NCBI GenBank assembly: GCA_964541255.1
Contig: CAZIPL010000021.1
Coordinates: forward strand, 1 to 24,613
Reading direction: 5' to 3'
From: CAYOSU01 sp964541255
Lineage (GTDB): Bacteria; Bacillota; Clostridia; Christensenellales; CAMQZB01
DNA length: 24,613 nucleotides
Position numbers and translations under genes: made by a program. The notes below the pieces were generated by a model, which worked only from the letters and a program-made list of their open reading frames with translations, made no database searches and was not told the DNA's origin. Within the stretch, counting starts at the first letter, position 1. Each line of letters starts with the position of its first letter. Positions 5,988 through 13,186 of the stretch are shown here, piece by piece.

Positions 5988-7547
5988 ATGAAAAAATCAG
6001 CACTCAAAGTATTGGCTATCGTGCTTTCTGTCGCAATGCTTCTTTCGCTTTGCGCATGTCAGCCTAAAGAAACTAAGCCGACGCTTAACGACCGCACAAA
6101 CGGTAACTTCGAAATTTTAGAGCCTATGGGCGGAGCTTATTGGGCTCGTATACATTTATATCCCAACGGCTTCTGCACATACTGCTCGTTCGACTTGGCT
6201 TTGGCAGGCGCTGTAGGAACATATAAGATTGTCGGTGAAACGACCGTTCAGCACGAAGGCGCAGATAAGACTTGTGCAAGCGGACTTGAAATTTATGACT
6301 TAGAGGGTAATCTCGTTACGACGCTCGGTTATGAAGACGATTATCTTTACGGCGCATTCAATCAAGGTTCTGCTTTGAGATGGTACGGAGAAGAGGATAG
6401 AGACGACTATGTCGCACTTCCCACAACGTTCCTTGATTATTCCGTAATCGGTGACAAACTCTCGACGTTCAAGCTCAACGTAGACGGAACGTTTGCGGAT
6501 ACGACCGGAGCTCCTATCAACGGAACTTGGACTAAAGACGGCAATACATATAACCTTGTCGGCAACGATCAGAACTACAAAGTAGAAGTTACATCCGCAA
6601 CGCGTGCCGTTTTGACAAACGCTGCAGGACAAAAGATTGATTTATATATCCCCGTAGAACCTTCGACGATTTATATGTTCACGGGCGCAAATGCGTCTCT
6701 TACCATGGGAATCGACCAATATAGCGAATATGTAGGCGAATTGACTATCGGCGAGAGTAAAGCAAACGTATCTTGGAAAGCAAACGAAGACGGTTCTTTG
6801 GCTGTTTCCGTTAAGGCAAGTGCAGACGGTGCTATAGCAGCGGAAGAAGCTGTTGCAACCGTAGACGAAACTAATACCTATACTGTAACTGTCTGCGGAA
6901 CAACGCTTACGTTCAAGCTTACCGCAATTGCAGACCTTTTCGGAACGACTTCTTGCGGTCAAGGCGTAGTACAGGCTGACGTTCATATGTATATCTTCAA
7001 CAACGGTTCCGTTAAGGTAACTGTTCTCGATACGACTTTTGGCGGTGCAGCTGTTAATAAGACGTATACGGGAACTCATACAAGCACTCAGGGCGTTTAT
7101 ACCGTTGTCGTTAAGGACGAAAGCGGAGTAGAAAACACATTCACGATCTTCGCATTGGACGGAAACTGGGAAGTTACGCTTCCTGCAAACTATGCTGGCG
7201 AAGGCGTATTTGACGGCGAAGTTTTAATTTCCTATAAGGAAGTTGTTCTTACGACCGCTTGCAAATACTTGAACCCCGGTCTTGGCGAAGAGGGCGAAAT
7301 CAAGGTCGTTCTTCAGCCTTTGGCAAATAAAGCAGTCGTTTCTATCAGCGCATACGGCGGTGGATTTATGGTAGTTGACAATGCTATCGGTTCTATCGTT
7401 GAAGTTGATGGCGTTAAGTATGTTAACTTTGCAAGCGATTTGCTCGGCGAAATCAATTGGGAACTTGTTGAAAGCGAAAACGGTTATACCGTAAAAGCTG
7501 TTTGCGACGGAGTTTTCGAAGCTTGCGAGCTTACTAACGTTGCTTAA
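5988..7547 (+). CDS. Large beta-rich surface lipoprotein of unknown function
   Basis: The 519-residue product has a lipoprotein signal with lipobox LCAC (C24 as the lipid anchor). The mature part is almost entirely alternating strands and turns, with few predicted helices. It can be divided by eye into about five blocks of 85-100 residues, each with Gly-x-Tyr/Trp-rich hairpins (for example NGTWTKDGNTYNL, GVYTVVVKDESGVENTF, VDGVKYVNFA). This looks like tandem small beta barrels or sandwiches, though I recognise no named family. A strong ribosome site, AAAGGAGG, lies 7 bases ahead of the ATG. It is the first gene of the locus and directly precedes the importer, so a role in binding or presenting the glycan at the surface is plausible. 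Catalytic motifs were not seen. Confidence 0.8.
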   Translation: MKKSALKVLAIVLSVAMLLSLCACQPKETKPTLNDRTNGNFEILEPMGGAYWARIHLYPNGFCTYCSFDLALAGAVGTYKIVGETTVQHEGADKTCASGLEIYDLEGNLVTTLGYEDDYLYGAFNQGSALRWYGEEDRDDYVALPTTFLDYSVIGDKLSTFKLNVDGTFADTTGAPINGTWTKDGNTYNLVGNDQNYKVEVTSATRAVLTNAAGQKIDLYIPVEPSTIYMFTGANASLTMGIDQYSEYVGELTIGESKANVSWKANEDGSLAVSVKASADGAIAAEEAVATVDETNTYTVTVCGTTLTFKLTAIADLFGTTSCGQGVVQADVHMYIFNNGSVKVTVLDTTFGGAAVNKTYTGTHTSTQGVYTVVVKDESGVENTFTIFALDGNWEVTLPANYAGEGVFDGEVLISYKEVVLTTACKYLNPGLGEEGEIKVVLQPLANKAVVSISAYGGGFMVVDNAIGSIVEVDGVKYVNFASDLLGEINWELVESENGYTVKAVCDGVFEACELTNVA

Positions 7548-7565
7548 TTAAAAAATTGTTTACTG

Positions 7566-7597
7566 TGATTTACCCAGATTTTTTTCGGGGTAAATCA
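7566..7597 (+). other. Intercistronic hairpin between lipoprotein and permease genes
   Basis: TGATTTACCC (7566-7575) and GGGTAAATCA (7588-7597) form a perfect 10-bp stem around a 12-base T-rich loop. It is followed by TAAAAATATT, not a T run, so it is not a standard terminator. It may stabilise the upstream lipoprotein mRNA or partly limit read-through into the permeases. Confidence 0.6.
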
Positions 7598-7632
7598 TAA
7601 AAATATTAAAAATTCAATTGGTGAGGAAAATA

Positions 7633-8616
7633 ATGCCTGATAAAAAAGTAAAAACAATTGAATACAAAAAGTACAAAAGCGATAAAGCCGAGAAGATTTT
7701 GAAGAACGGAAGTTGGAGAAAGGATTTCAAAAAGAATTATTCTTTGTATATTCTTATGATTCCGATTGTTGCGTACTATATTATTTTCAACTATATCCCG
7801 ATGTTCGGAATTTTGATTGCTTTCGAAAATTATCGTCCGACGCTCGGAGTATTCAGAAGCGAATGGGTCGGACTTCAAAACTTCATCGATCTTTTCACAA
7901 GTAACTCTTTTGCGCGTTGCATAAGAAACACCGTTTGCATGGGTTGCGTAAACCTTGTTTTCGGATTCTTGGCGCCTGTTATTTTTGCGATACTTCTTTC
8001 CGAAGTACGCTTCCCGCGTTTCAAACGTGCAACTCAGCTTGTTTCGTATCTTCCGAACTTCGTTTCGTCCGTAGTCGTTTGTTCGCTTGCGCAGAACTTC
8101 TTGGCGTATGACGGATTCATAACGCTTTGGCTTGAAAATCTCGGACTTCATACGGAACTCGGATGGCTTTTCGAAAACGGACCGTCGTTCTGGATTATCA
8201 ATGCGCTTTTGGGCGTATGGCAAGGAATGGGCTGGGGCTCGATAGTTTATATGGCAGGAATTGCCCAAGTAAACGGAAACCTTCACGAAGCAGCAGCAAT
8301 CGACGGAGCTTCGAGACTTCAAAGATTGTTCCACGTTACGATTCCGAACGTTATGCCGCTTTTCATCATGACTTTGACGGTCAACATCGGCGTCATGTTT
8401 ATGGCGGGCTTTGATAAAGTACTTTTGTTGTATTCGCCGATAGTATATGACTATGCAGACGTATTGCAGACGTATATTCACCGTCTTGCATTTGCAAGTA
8501 GTCCTAACTACGGAATGTCAACCGCAAGCGGACTTTTCCAGTCTATCGTTGCAACTATCATGCTTATTCTGTCGAATAAGCTCGGAAAGAAAGCTTCTGG
8601 CTTCTCGTTGTTCTAA
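7633..8616 (+). CDS. lplB: CUT1 sugar ABC transporter permease, LplB family
   Basis: The product has 327 residues from the ATG at 7633, which is chosen because GAGGA (7623-7627) precedes it; upstream TTG and GTG codons lack such a site. After a basic N-terminus come six membrane helices starting at YILMIPIVAYYIIFNYIPMFG. The cytosolic EAA loop EAAAIDGASRLQRLFHVTIP, which docks on the ATPase, lies near residue 225. FNYIPMFGILIAFENY near helix 1 and the C-terminal YGMSTASGLFQSIV are typical of LplB-type permeases. It pairs with the next gene to form the membrane channel and works with the binding lipoprotein at 9573. Substrates of this family range from oligosaccharides to uronates, and the sequence alone does not tell which. 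The gene symbol is a family-level name. Confidence 0.93.
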   Translation: MPDKKVKTIEYKKYKSDKAEKILKNGSWRKDFKKNYSLYILMIPIVAYYIIFNYIPMFGILIAFENYRPTLGVFRSEWVGLQNFIDLFTSNSFARCIRNTVCMGCVNLVFGFLAPVIFAILLSEVRFPRFKRATQLVSYLPNFVSSVVVCSLAQNFLAYDGFITLWLENLGLHTELGWLFENGPSFWIINALLGVWQGMGWGSIVYMAGIAQVNGNLHEAAAIDGASRLQRLFHVTIPNVMPLFIMTLTVNIGVMFMAGFDKVLLLYSPIVYDYADVLQTYIHRLAFASSPNYGMSTASGLFQSIVATIMLILSNKLGKKASGFSLF

Positions 8617-8630
8617 GAAGGAGGTTTAAA

Positions 8631-9557
8631 ATGAAAAAAGCACCTACTAATGAAAAGGGAAAGCTGAAGATTAAAGACGGAATGGTCTTTCACAATTCCG
8701 CATGGGGAATAGTGGCGGACGTTATTCTTGTAATAATAATGCTGCTTGTCATCTTCGTTTCGATAGTTCCTATGTGGCATACCTTCATGGCGTCTATTTC
8801 CGACGGCAAAGCGCTTCTCGGATACAAAGGCGTTTTGTGGGGACCGACCGGTCAAGCAAACCTTGACGGATATAAAATGATTTTCACGTCGAAAAAATAC
8901 TTGGTTGCGAGAGGTTATCTCAATTCGGTTATTTATGTTTTGGGAACTACTGCTTTGGGACTTTTAATCAACGTTGTTGCTGGATATGTTCTATCGAGAA
9001 AAACAAAGCTCAAAGGACCATTGATGTTGTTCTTCTTGTTCACGACGATGTTTAACGGCGGAACCGTTCCGACGTACCTCGTTTTGAAATTCTTGGGAAT
9101 GACGCAAACGCCGCTTGCTTTGATAATCCCCGGTTGTACGAACGCGATGTTCATAATTTTGTGTATGAACGGTTTCTTGCAAGTACCCGAATCGACGATC
9201 GAAGCTGCGCAGCTTGACGGAGCAAAGCCTTTGAAGATAATGTTTGCTGTCGCTCTTCCGCAAGCTTTAGGCTTAGTTCTCGTAACCGTAATCAATACTA
9301 TGGTTATGGTTTGGAACTCTTGGTATAATGCATTGATTTACGTTCCGAACCAAAAGCAATATTGGCCTTTGCAGCTTTGGATCAAAGAAATCGTTGCTCA
9401 AAGCGAAAACTTTATGCAGTCGGCAAACCCCGATTATGTAAAGAACACGCTTCAGTATGTAGTAATTATAATATCCGTATTGCCCTTATACATCTTATTC
9501 CCGTTCTTCATCAAAAAGCTTGAACAGGGAATGGTTCTCGGGGCGGTAAAAGAATAA
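8631..9557 (+). CDS. ytcP: CUT1 sugar ABC transporter permease, YtcP family
   Basis: This 308-residue membrane protein has six helices. The second half holds the EAA loop EAAQLDGAKPLKIMFAVALPQ-like segment (residues about 186-206). The FTTMFNGGTVPTYLVLKFLGM region and the ending FFIKKLEQGMVLGAVKE are hallmarks of YtcP-type partners of LplB. A strong ribosome site, AAGGAGG, precedes the ATG, 14 bases after the previous stop. It forms the heterodimeric pore with the upstream permease. Neither gene is followed by an ATPase, which is usual for this subgroup because it borrows a shared MsmK/UgpC-type subunit. The gene symbol is a family-level name. Confidence 0.93.
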   Translation: MKKAPTNEKGKLKIKDGMVFHNSAWGIVADVILVIIMLLVIFVSIVPMWHTFMASISDGKALLGYKGVLWGPTGQANLDGYKMIFTSKKYLVARGYLNSVIYVLGTTALGLLINVVAGYVLSRKTKLKGPLMLFFLFTTMFNGGTVPTYLVLKFLGMTQTPLALIIPGCTNAMFIILCMNGFLQVPESTIEAAQLDGAKPLKIMFAVALPQALGLVLVTVINTMVMVWNSWYNALIYVPNQKQYWPLQLWIKEIVAQSENFMQSANPDYVKNTLQYVVIIISVLPLYILFPFFIKKLEQGMVLGAVKE

Positions 9558-9572
9558 AAACTTGGAGAAAAA

Positions 9573-11450
9573 ATGATAAAAAAAATAATTAGTTTATTGT
9601 TGGTCTTGGTAATGTCCTTGACGACTTGCATCGCTTTGACGGGATGTAATTCAAGCGGCGGTTCCACGACTTTTACTGTTTGGATTCCGTCTGACGATTC
9701 CGGAGAATTCTATGAACAATATTCCGATAATCCCGTTATGAATTACATTGAAAAATATATGGAATTCAACGGACAGCATATCAATATCGAGTTCGCAGTT
9801 GCTCCGACTTCGGGTGCACAAGACGTTCTTAACACTCTTATTTCAACAGGTGACACTACGGAGCTTATGGATGTAACCATGGCGCAGATGTCTAACAAGC
9901 AGATGGTCGAAGACGGAATAGCTCTTGACTTGACAGACTATCTTTATGAGTATTGCCCGCATTATATAGAATTCGTTAACGCTCATCCCGAAGTTAAACG
10001 TTCTACCGTAACATATTACGATTCTGATGGCGACGGTGTTTTGGAAGAAAGGTATTTCGGTATCAATATTTTGAATACCGGCGGATCGGAAGAATTCGAA
10101 GGCTATCTTTATCGTCGCGATTGGATTTTGAAATACGGCGTACATCCCGAAGGTTCCGAAAAAGCTGGATTGCCTTTCAGCGGCGGATATGATGCAAGCG
10201 GCGAATGGTTTGACGATATTACTTTCCCGAGCTACTATACGGAAGCCGGTAGAGTATATAAAGAACAGATCGATCCTACTTGGGACGGAACTATTCCCGT
10301 ATTTATCTCCGATTGGGAGTGGATGTTTGAAATCTTCACAAAAGCTCAGTCTGATCTCGGAATAAAAGACGGATATTGCGTTTCGATTTATAATTGGGGT
10401 TATAACCCGGGCGGAGAAATCGTTTCTGCTTTCGGCGGAAAGAATAACGGAAATTTTTATTACGATGAGGATAAAGGCTTGTTGTGCGAAGCTTCAACAG
10501 CCGAAGAGTTCCGCGAATACTTAGGCGCTATGAACAAGTGGTATAAGAATGGCTGGCTCGATAATAAGTTCGCAACTCGTACAGAGTTATTCTGGGAAAT
10601 AGATATTTCTACCGTTTATGCCGGAAAAGTAGGACTTTGGCTCGGATATTTGGGTTCTGCTGCCGGAAATCAGCTTGAGAATGAAGACAATCCTTACACG
10701 GACGGTATTTATGTTCAAAGCTGCAGAATGCCGATAAACGACGTATATAGCACTTATTCCGAAAAAGCAAAATTCTCCGAAGACAACGTATTCGTTCCCG
10801 AATCTTTCTTCGGTGGCAGTGATTTGTGCGGGAACTCCTTTATAGTAAGCACGAAAGCAGAGAAAAAAGATTTGGTTACGCTCTTCACGTTCCTCGATTG
10901 GTGCTATAACACCGAAGAAAACGGAATTTTGACATTCGGTCTTTCCGACGAACAAATCAAAGAAGTCGCTGATGAAGACTGGGGCAAGGTATATGCCGAG
11001 CAAGGCGTTACGACTATGGGTTCTTGGAACGAAGATCACACAATGTTCACTTTTGACGAAAAATTCAGAGACGTTAAATATGATGGTATGAAGAATGCGT
11101 TAACTTTGGGAAGAATGCTCGGTTGCCAGCAAAGCGGTTCGGTTGCTCTTGTCGGAACAAAAGAGTACTTGCAAGGTCAATACGAAAAGACGTTCTATAC
11201 CAACACGTGTTACGGCAAGCATAACTGGCTCGAAACATACGTTAAGAGCGAAGATGTCAACAGGCTTAACAATATCAGCACAAACGTAGGAGATCTTCTT
11301 AACAAATCCGCTCAGCAATTCATTATCGGCGGACTTAGCGTCGATGATGATTGGGAAGCTTATGTCAAAAAAATGAAGAGCTTCGGAATAGATGACTATT
11401 TGGCTTATTACAACGCTTTAGCAGAAGAGTTTAACAGCATAGTCAAATAA
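9573..11450 (+). CDS. Extracellular solute-binding lipoprotein of the LplB/YtcP importer
   Basis: The 625-residue product has a lipoprotein signal with lipobox LTGC (C25). The mature protein is a large binding protein of the LipO/AlgQ-like kind: VWIPSDDSGEFYEQYSDNP near the start, NTLISTGDTTELMDVT, the YLYRRDWILKYG motif, and an NGILTFGLSDEQIKEVADEDWG section near residue 450. It captures the sugar outside the membrane and delivers it to the permeases. Residues 150-161 (DSDGDGVLEERY) look like an EF-hand-type calcium loop, with Asp at positions 1, 3 and 5 and Gly at 6, though position 12 is not acidic. AlgQ alginate-binding proteins also bind calcium. The size, above 500 residues, suits an oligosaccharide ligand. 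It starts 15 bases after the permease, with GGAG as ribosome site. Confidence 0.92.
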   Translation: MIKKIISLLLVLVMSLTTCIALTGCNSSGGSTTFTVWIPSDDSGEFYEQYSDNPVMNYIEKYMEFNGQHINIEFAVAPTSGAQDVLNTLISTGDTTELMDVTMAQMSNKQMVEDGIALDLTDYLYEYCPHYIEFVNAHPEVKRSTVTYYDSDGDGVLEERYFGINILNTGGSEEFEGYLYRRDWILKYGVHPEGSEKAGLPFSGGYDASGEWFDDITFPSYYTEAGRVYKEQIDPTWDGTIPVFISDWEWMFEIFTKAQSDLGIKDGYCVSIYNWGYNPGGEIVSAFGGKNNGNFYYDEDKGLLCEASTAEEFREYLGAMNKWYKNGWLDNKFATRTELFWEIDISTVYAGKVGLWLGYLGSAAGNQLENEDNPYTDGIYVQSCRMPINDVYSTYSEKAKFSEDNVFVPESFFGGSDLCGNSFIVSTKAEKKDLVTLFTFLDWCYNTEENGILTFGLSDEQIKEVADEDWGKVYAEQGVTTMGSWNEDHTMFTFDEKFRDVKYDGMKNALTLGRMLGCQQSGSVALVGTKEYLQGQYEKTFYTNTCYGKHNWLETYVKSEDVNRLNNISTNVGDLLNKSAQQFIIGGLSVDDDWEAYVKKMKSFGIDDYLAYYNALAEEFNSIVK

Positions 11451-11497
11451 AGAGTAAAAGATAATTAATCATATAGCTTTTTCTCAATTCTCTATAT

Positions 11498-11538
11498 TGA
11501 AATGCCCCGATTTTCTTAACGAGATTCGGGGCATTTCA
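11498..11538 (+). other. Strong hairpin after the binding-protein gene
   Basis: TGAAATGCCCCGA (11498-11510) and TCGGGGCATTTCA (11526-11538) form a perfect 13-bp stem around a 15-base loop. An A-rich, not T-rich, run follows. It lies 47 bases after the binding-protein stop. Stems in this place often protect the binding-protein mRNA and reduce downstream expression. It could also terminate weakly. Confidence 0.7.
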
Positions 11539-11642
11539 AAAAAAATAATTAAAAAGATTAACGCAAAAATAATGAAACTCAAAATGATATATTCTTTTTG
11601 TGAAAAATTTCAAAACTATGCGTTTTGAATTAAAAAACAACG

Positions 11643-12281
11643 ATGAAATATAAAGGTATTATATTTGATTTAGACGGAGTAATTTGCACCACCGATGCTT
11701 TTCACAAAAAAGCATGGGGAGCGATCGCTGAAAAGGTCGGCGCGCGTTTTGACGACAGCACAAACTCTTTGATTCGCGGAGTTTCGCGAATGGATAGCCT
11801 TAATGCTATTTTGAATGCAAGTAATGTTGTGCTTTCCGAAAGCGAAAAAGAAACGTTTTGTTTTGAAAAGAACGAACTATATAAAAAATATCTTTCTTCG
11901 TTATCTGAAAACGACATCGAAGACGGTGCTTTGGAAGTTATCGATTTTGCAAGAAAAAACGGAATTAAGATTGCAATAGGCTCGTCAAGCAAGAATACGA
12001 AATTTATTTTGAAAAAGATAGGTCTTATAGACGCGTTTGAGATTATCGTTGACGGTAACGACATAAAAAATTCAAAGCCCGATCCCGAAGTTTTCCTTTT
12101 GGCTGCAAAAAGGCTGAGACTAACGCCCAAGGAATGTATTGTAATCGAAGACGCCGTTTCAGGTATCGAAGCTGCTGTCAGAGGCGGCTTTGACGCGGTG
12201 GGAATAAAGGACGGAAAAACGCACGAAAAGGTAACGTATAAGATAGATAATCTATACGATTTGATTGAAATAATAAAATGA
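11643..12281 (+). CDS. pgmB: Beta-phosphoglucomutase (HAD family)
   Basis: This 212-residue cytosolic enzyme interconverts beta-glucose-1-phosphate and glucose-6-phosphate. The HAD nucleophile motif is FDLDGV, with D9 as the phospho-acceptor and D11 as the acid/base. The cap motif LIRGVSRMDSL carries R49, the second HAD motif has S114 in GSSSKN, K145 is in SKPDP, and E169-D170 in VIEDA bind magnesium. These match the key positions of Lactococcus beta-phosphoglucomutase almost number for number, and the length is the usual one. No ribosome site is visible before the ATG, and a 192-base gap with a hairpin separates it from the importer. Its presence implies a source of beta-glucose-1-phosphate. 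No GH65-type phosphorylase is in view, which draws attention to the GH3 enzyme at 15723. Confidence 0.92.
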   Translation: MKYKGIIFDLDGVICTTDAFHKKAWGAIAEKVGARFDDSTNSLIRGVSRMDSLNAILNASNVVLSESEKETFCFEKNELYKKYLSSLSENDIEDGALEVIDFARKNGIKIAIGSSSKNTKFILKKIGLIDAFEIIVDGNDIKNSKPDPEVFLLAAKRLRLTPKECIVIEDAVSGIEAAVRGGFDAVGIKDGKTHEKVTYKIDNLYDLIEIIK

Positions 12282-12297
12282 AAAGGAGTAGATTAAA

Positions 12298-13170
12298 ATG
12301 GCAGAAACTAACGAAATGAGACTTACAACGGACGGAAACGATATTCCTGCTAGAGTGATTACCGATACGATTACCGTTAACGGCTTAGATACTACCTTTG
12401 ACATATATTATCCCGAGGGGAAGAAAGGACCTTTCAAGATTGTATATTATATCCACGGCGGAGCATACGTAACGGGATGGAGAAATATGAACGAAGGAGC
12501 TTGCAGACAGATTGCGAGAGATTTGGATGTTGCGGTAATAACACCCGACTACGTTTTTGCTCCTACGTATCAATTCCCGACTCAAATCGAGCAGCTTTAT
12601 TCGCTTCTTGAAAAAATAGTCGAGAACAAAGAAAAGTATGAGCTTGACGATTCCAAAATCGCCGTTTGCGGCAACTCCGCAGGCGGAAACTTTGCTCTTT
12701 CTATGTGTGTAATGGCAAACGAAAGAAAAACTCTGCGCTTCGAAGCGTTGGGGTTGTTATATCCTCAAGTTATCTTGGACGCCGATTTGGTTGAGTTTGA
12801 TGAATCGGTTGCGCCACCGACCGGTGTTAAGCAAAGTAAAGCCGAGTATCTTTCTTTCTTAAAAAATCAATTCTTGCCTACCTACTTGGGCGATTACGAA
12901 AAGAACCGCAAAGATCCCCGTGCGACGGCACTTTATACAAATCCCGAATGCTTCCCCGCAACGATAGTATTCCACGGCAGAGACGACGGACTTTATTTCG
13001 ACGGACAAAAATTGGTCGATATGTTGCATAAGTGCGGAAAACAAGACGTTGCGCACGTTGTTTATAGCGGCGTTGGTCACGGCTTCCTCGATATTGCAGG
13101 AATGGAAGATACCGCAAGAAAATGCAAAGATACGCTGTGCGCTTTTTTGAATAAGTATATAAACGAATAA
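12298..13170 (+). CDS. Cytosolic alpha/beta-hydrolase (HSL-family esterase)
   Basis: The 290-residue product has no signal peptide. It has the hormone-sensitive-lipase motifs: oxyanion HGGAYVTG (53-60), nucleophile elbow GNSAGG with S127, acid in GRDDGLYFDG (D229 or D230) and histidine in GVGHGF (H261). PDYVFAPTYQFPTQIEQLYSLLEKI between the motifs is typical of the family. It probably removes acyl groups from imported glycosides or oligosaccharides. AAAGGAG lies ahead of the ATG and the gap to pgmB is 16 bases. It differs clearly from the surface esterase at 3354 (HGGGW and GESAG), so the two are not recent duplicates. Substrate unknown. Confidence 0.85.
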   Translation: MAETNEMRLTTDGNDIPARVITDTITVNGLDTTFDIYYPEGKKGPFKIVYYIHGGAYVTGWRNMNEGACRQIARDLDVAVITPDYVFAPTYQFPTQIEQLYSLLEKIVENKEKYELDDSKIAVCGNSAGGNFALSMCVMANERKTLRFEALGLLYPQVILDADLVEFDESVAPPTGVKQSKAEYLSFLKNQFLPTYLGDYEKNRKDPRATALYTNPECFPATIVFHGRDDGLYFDGQKLVDMLHKCGKQDVAHVVYSGVGHGFLDIAGMEDTARKCKDTLCAFLNKYINE

Positions 13171-13186
13171 AGGAAATATAGATTTT

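Noticed and set aside
7618..7632. TTG or GTG start for the first permease
   Set aside because: GAGGA at 7623-7627 is correctly spaced for the ATG at 7633 and would lie inside the longer version.
7606..8481. Long minus-strand open frame of about 290 codons opposite the LplB-type permease gene
   Set aside because: The protein is rich in Arg, Lys and Tyr with no recognisable motif and no ribosome site, and it mirrors codon choice of the plus-strand permease, which has strong family motifs.
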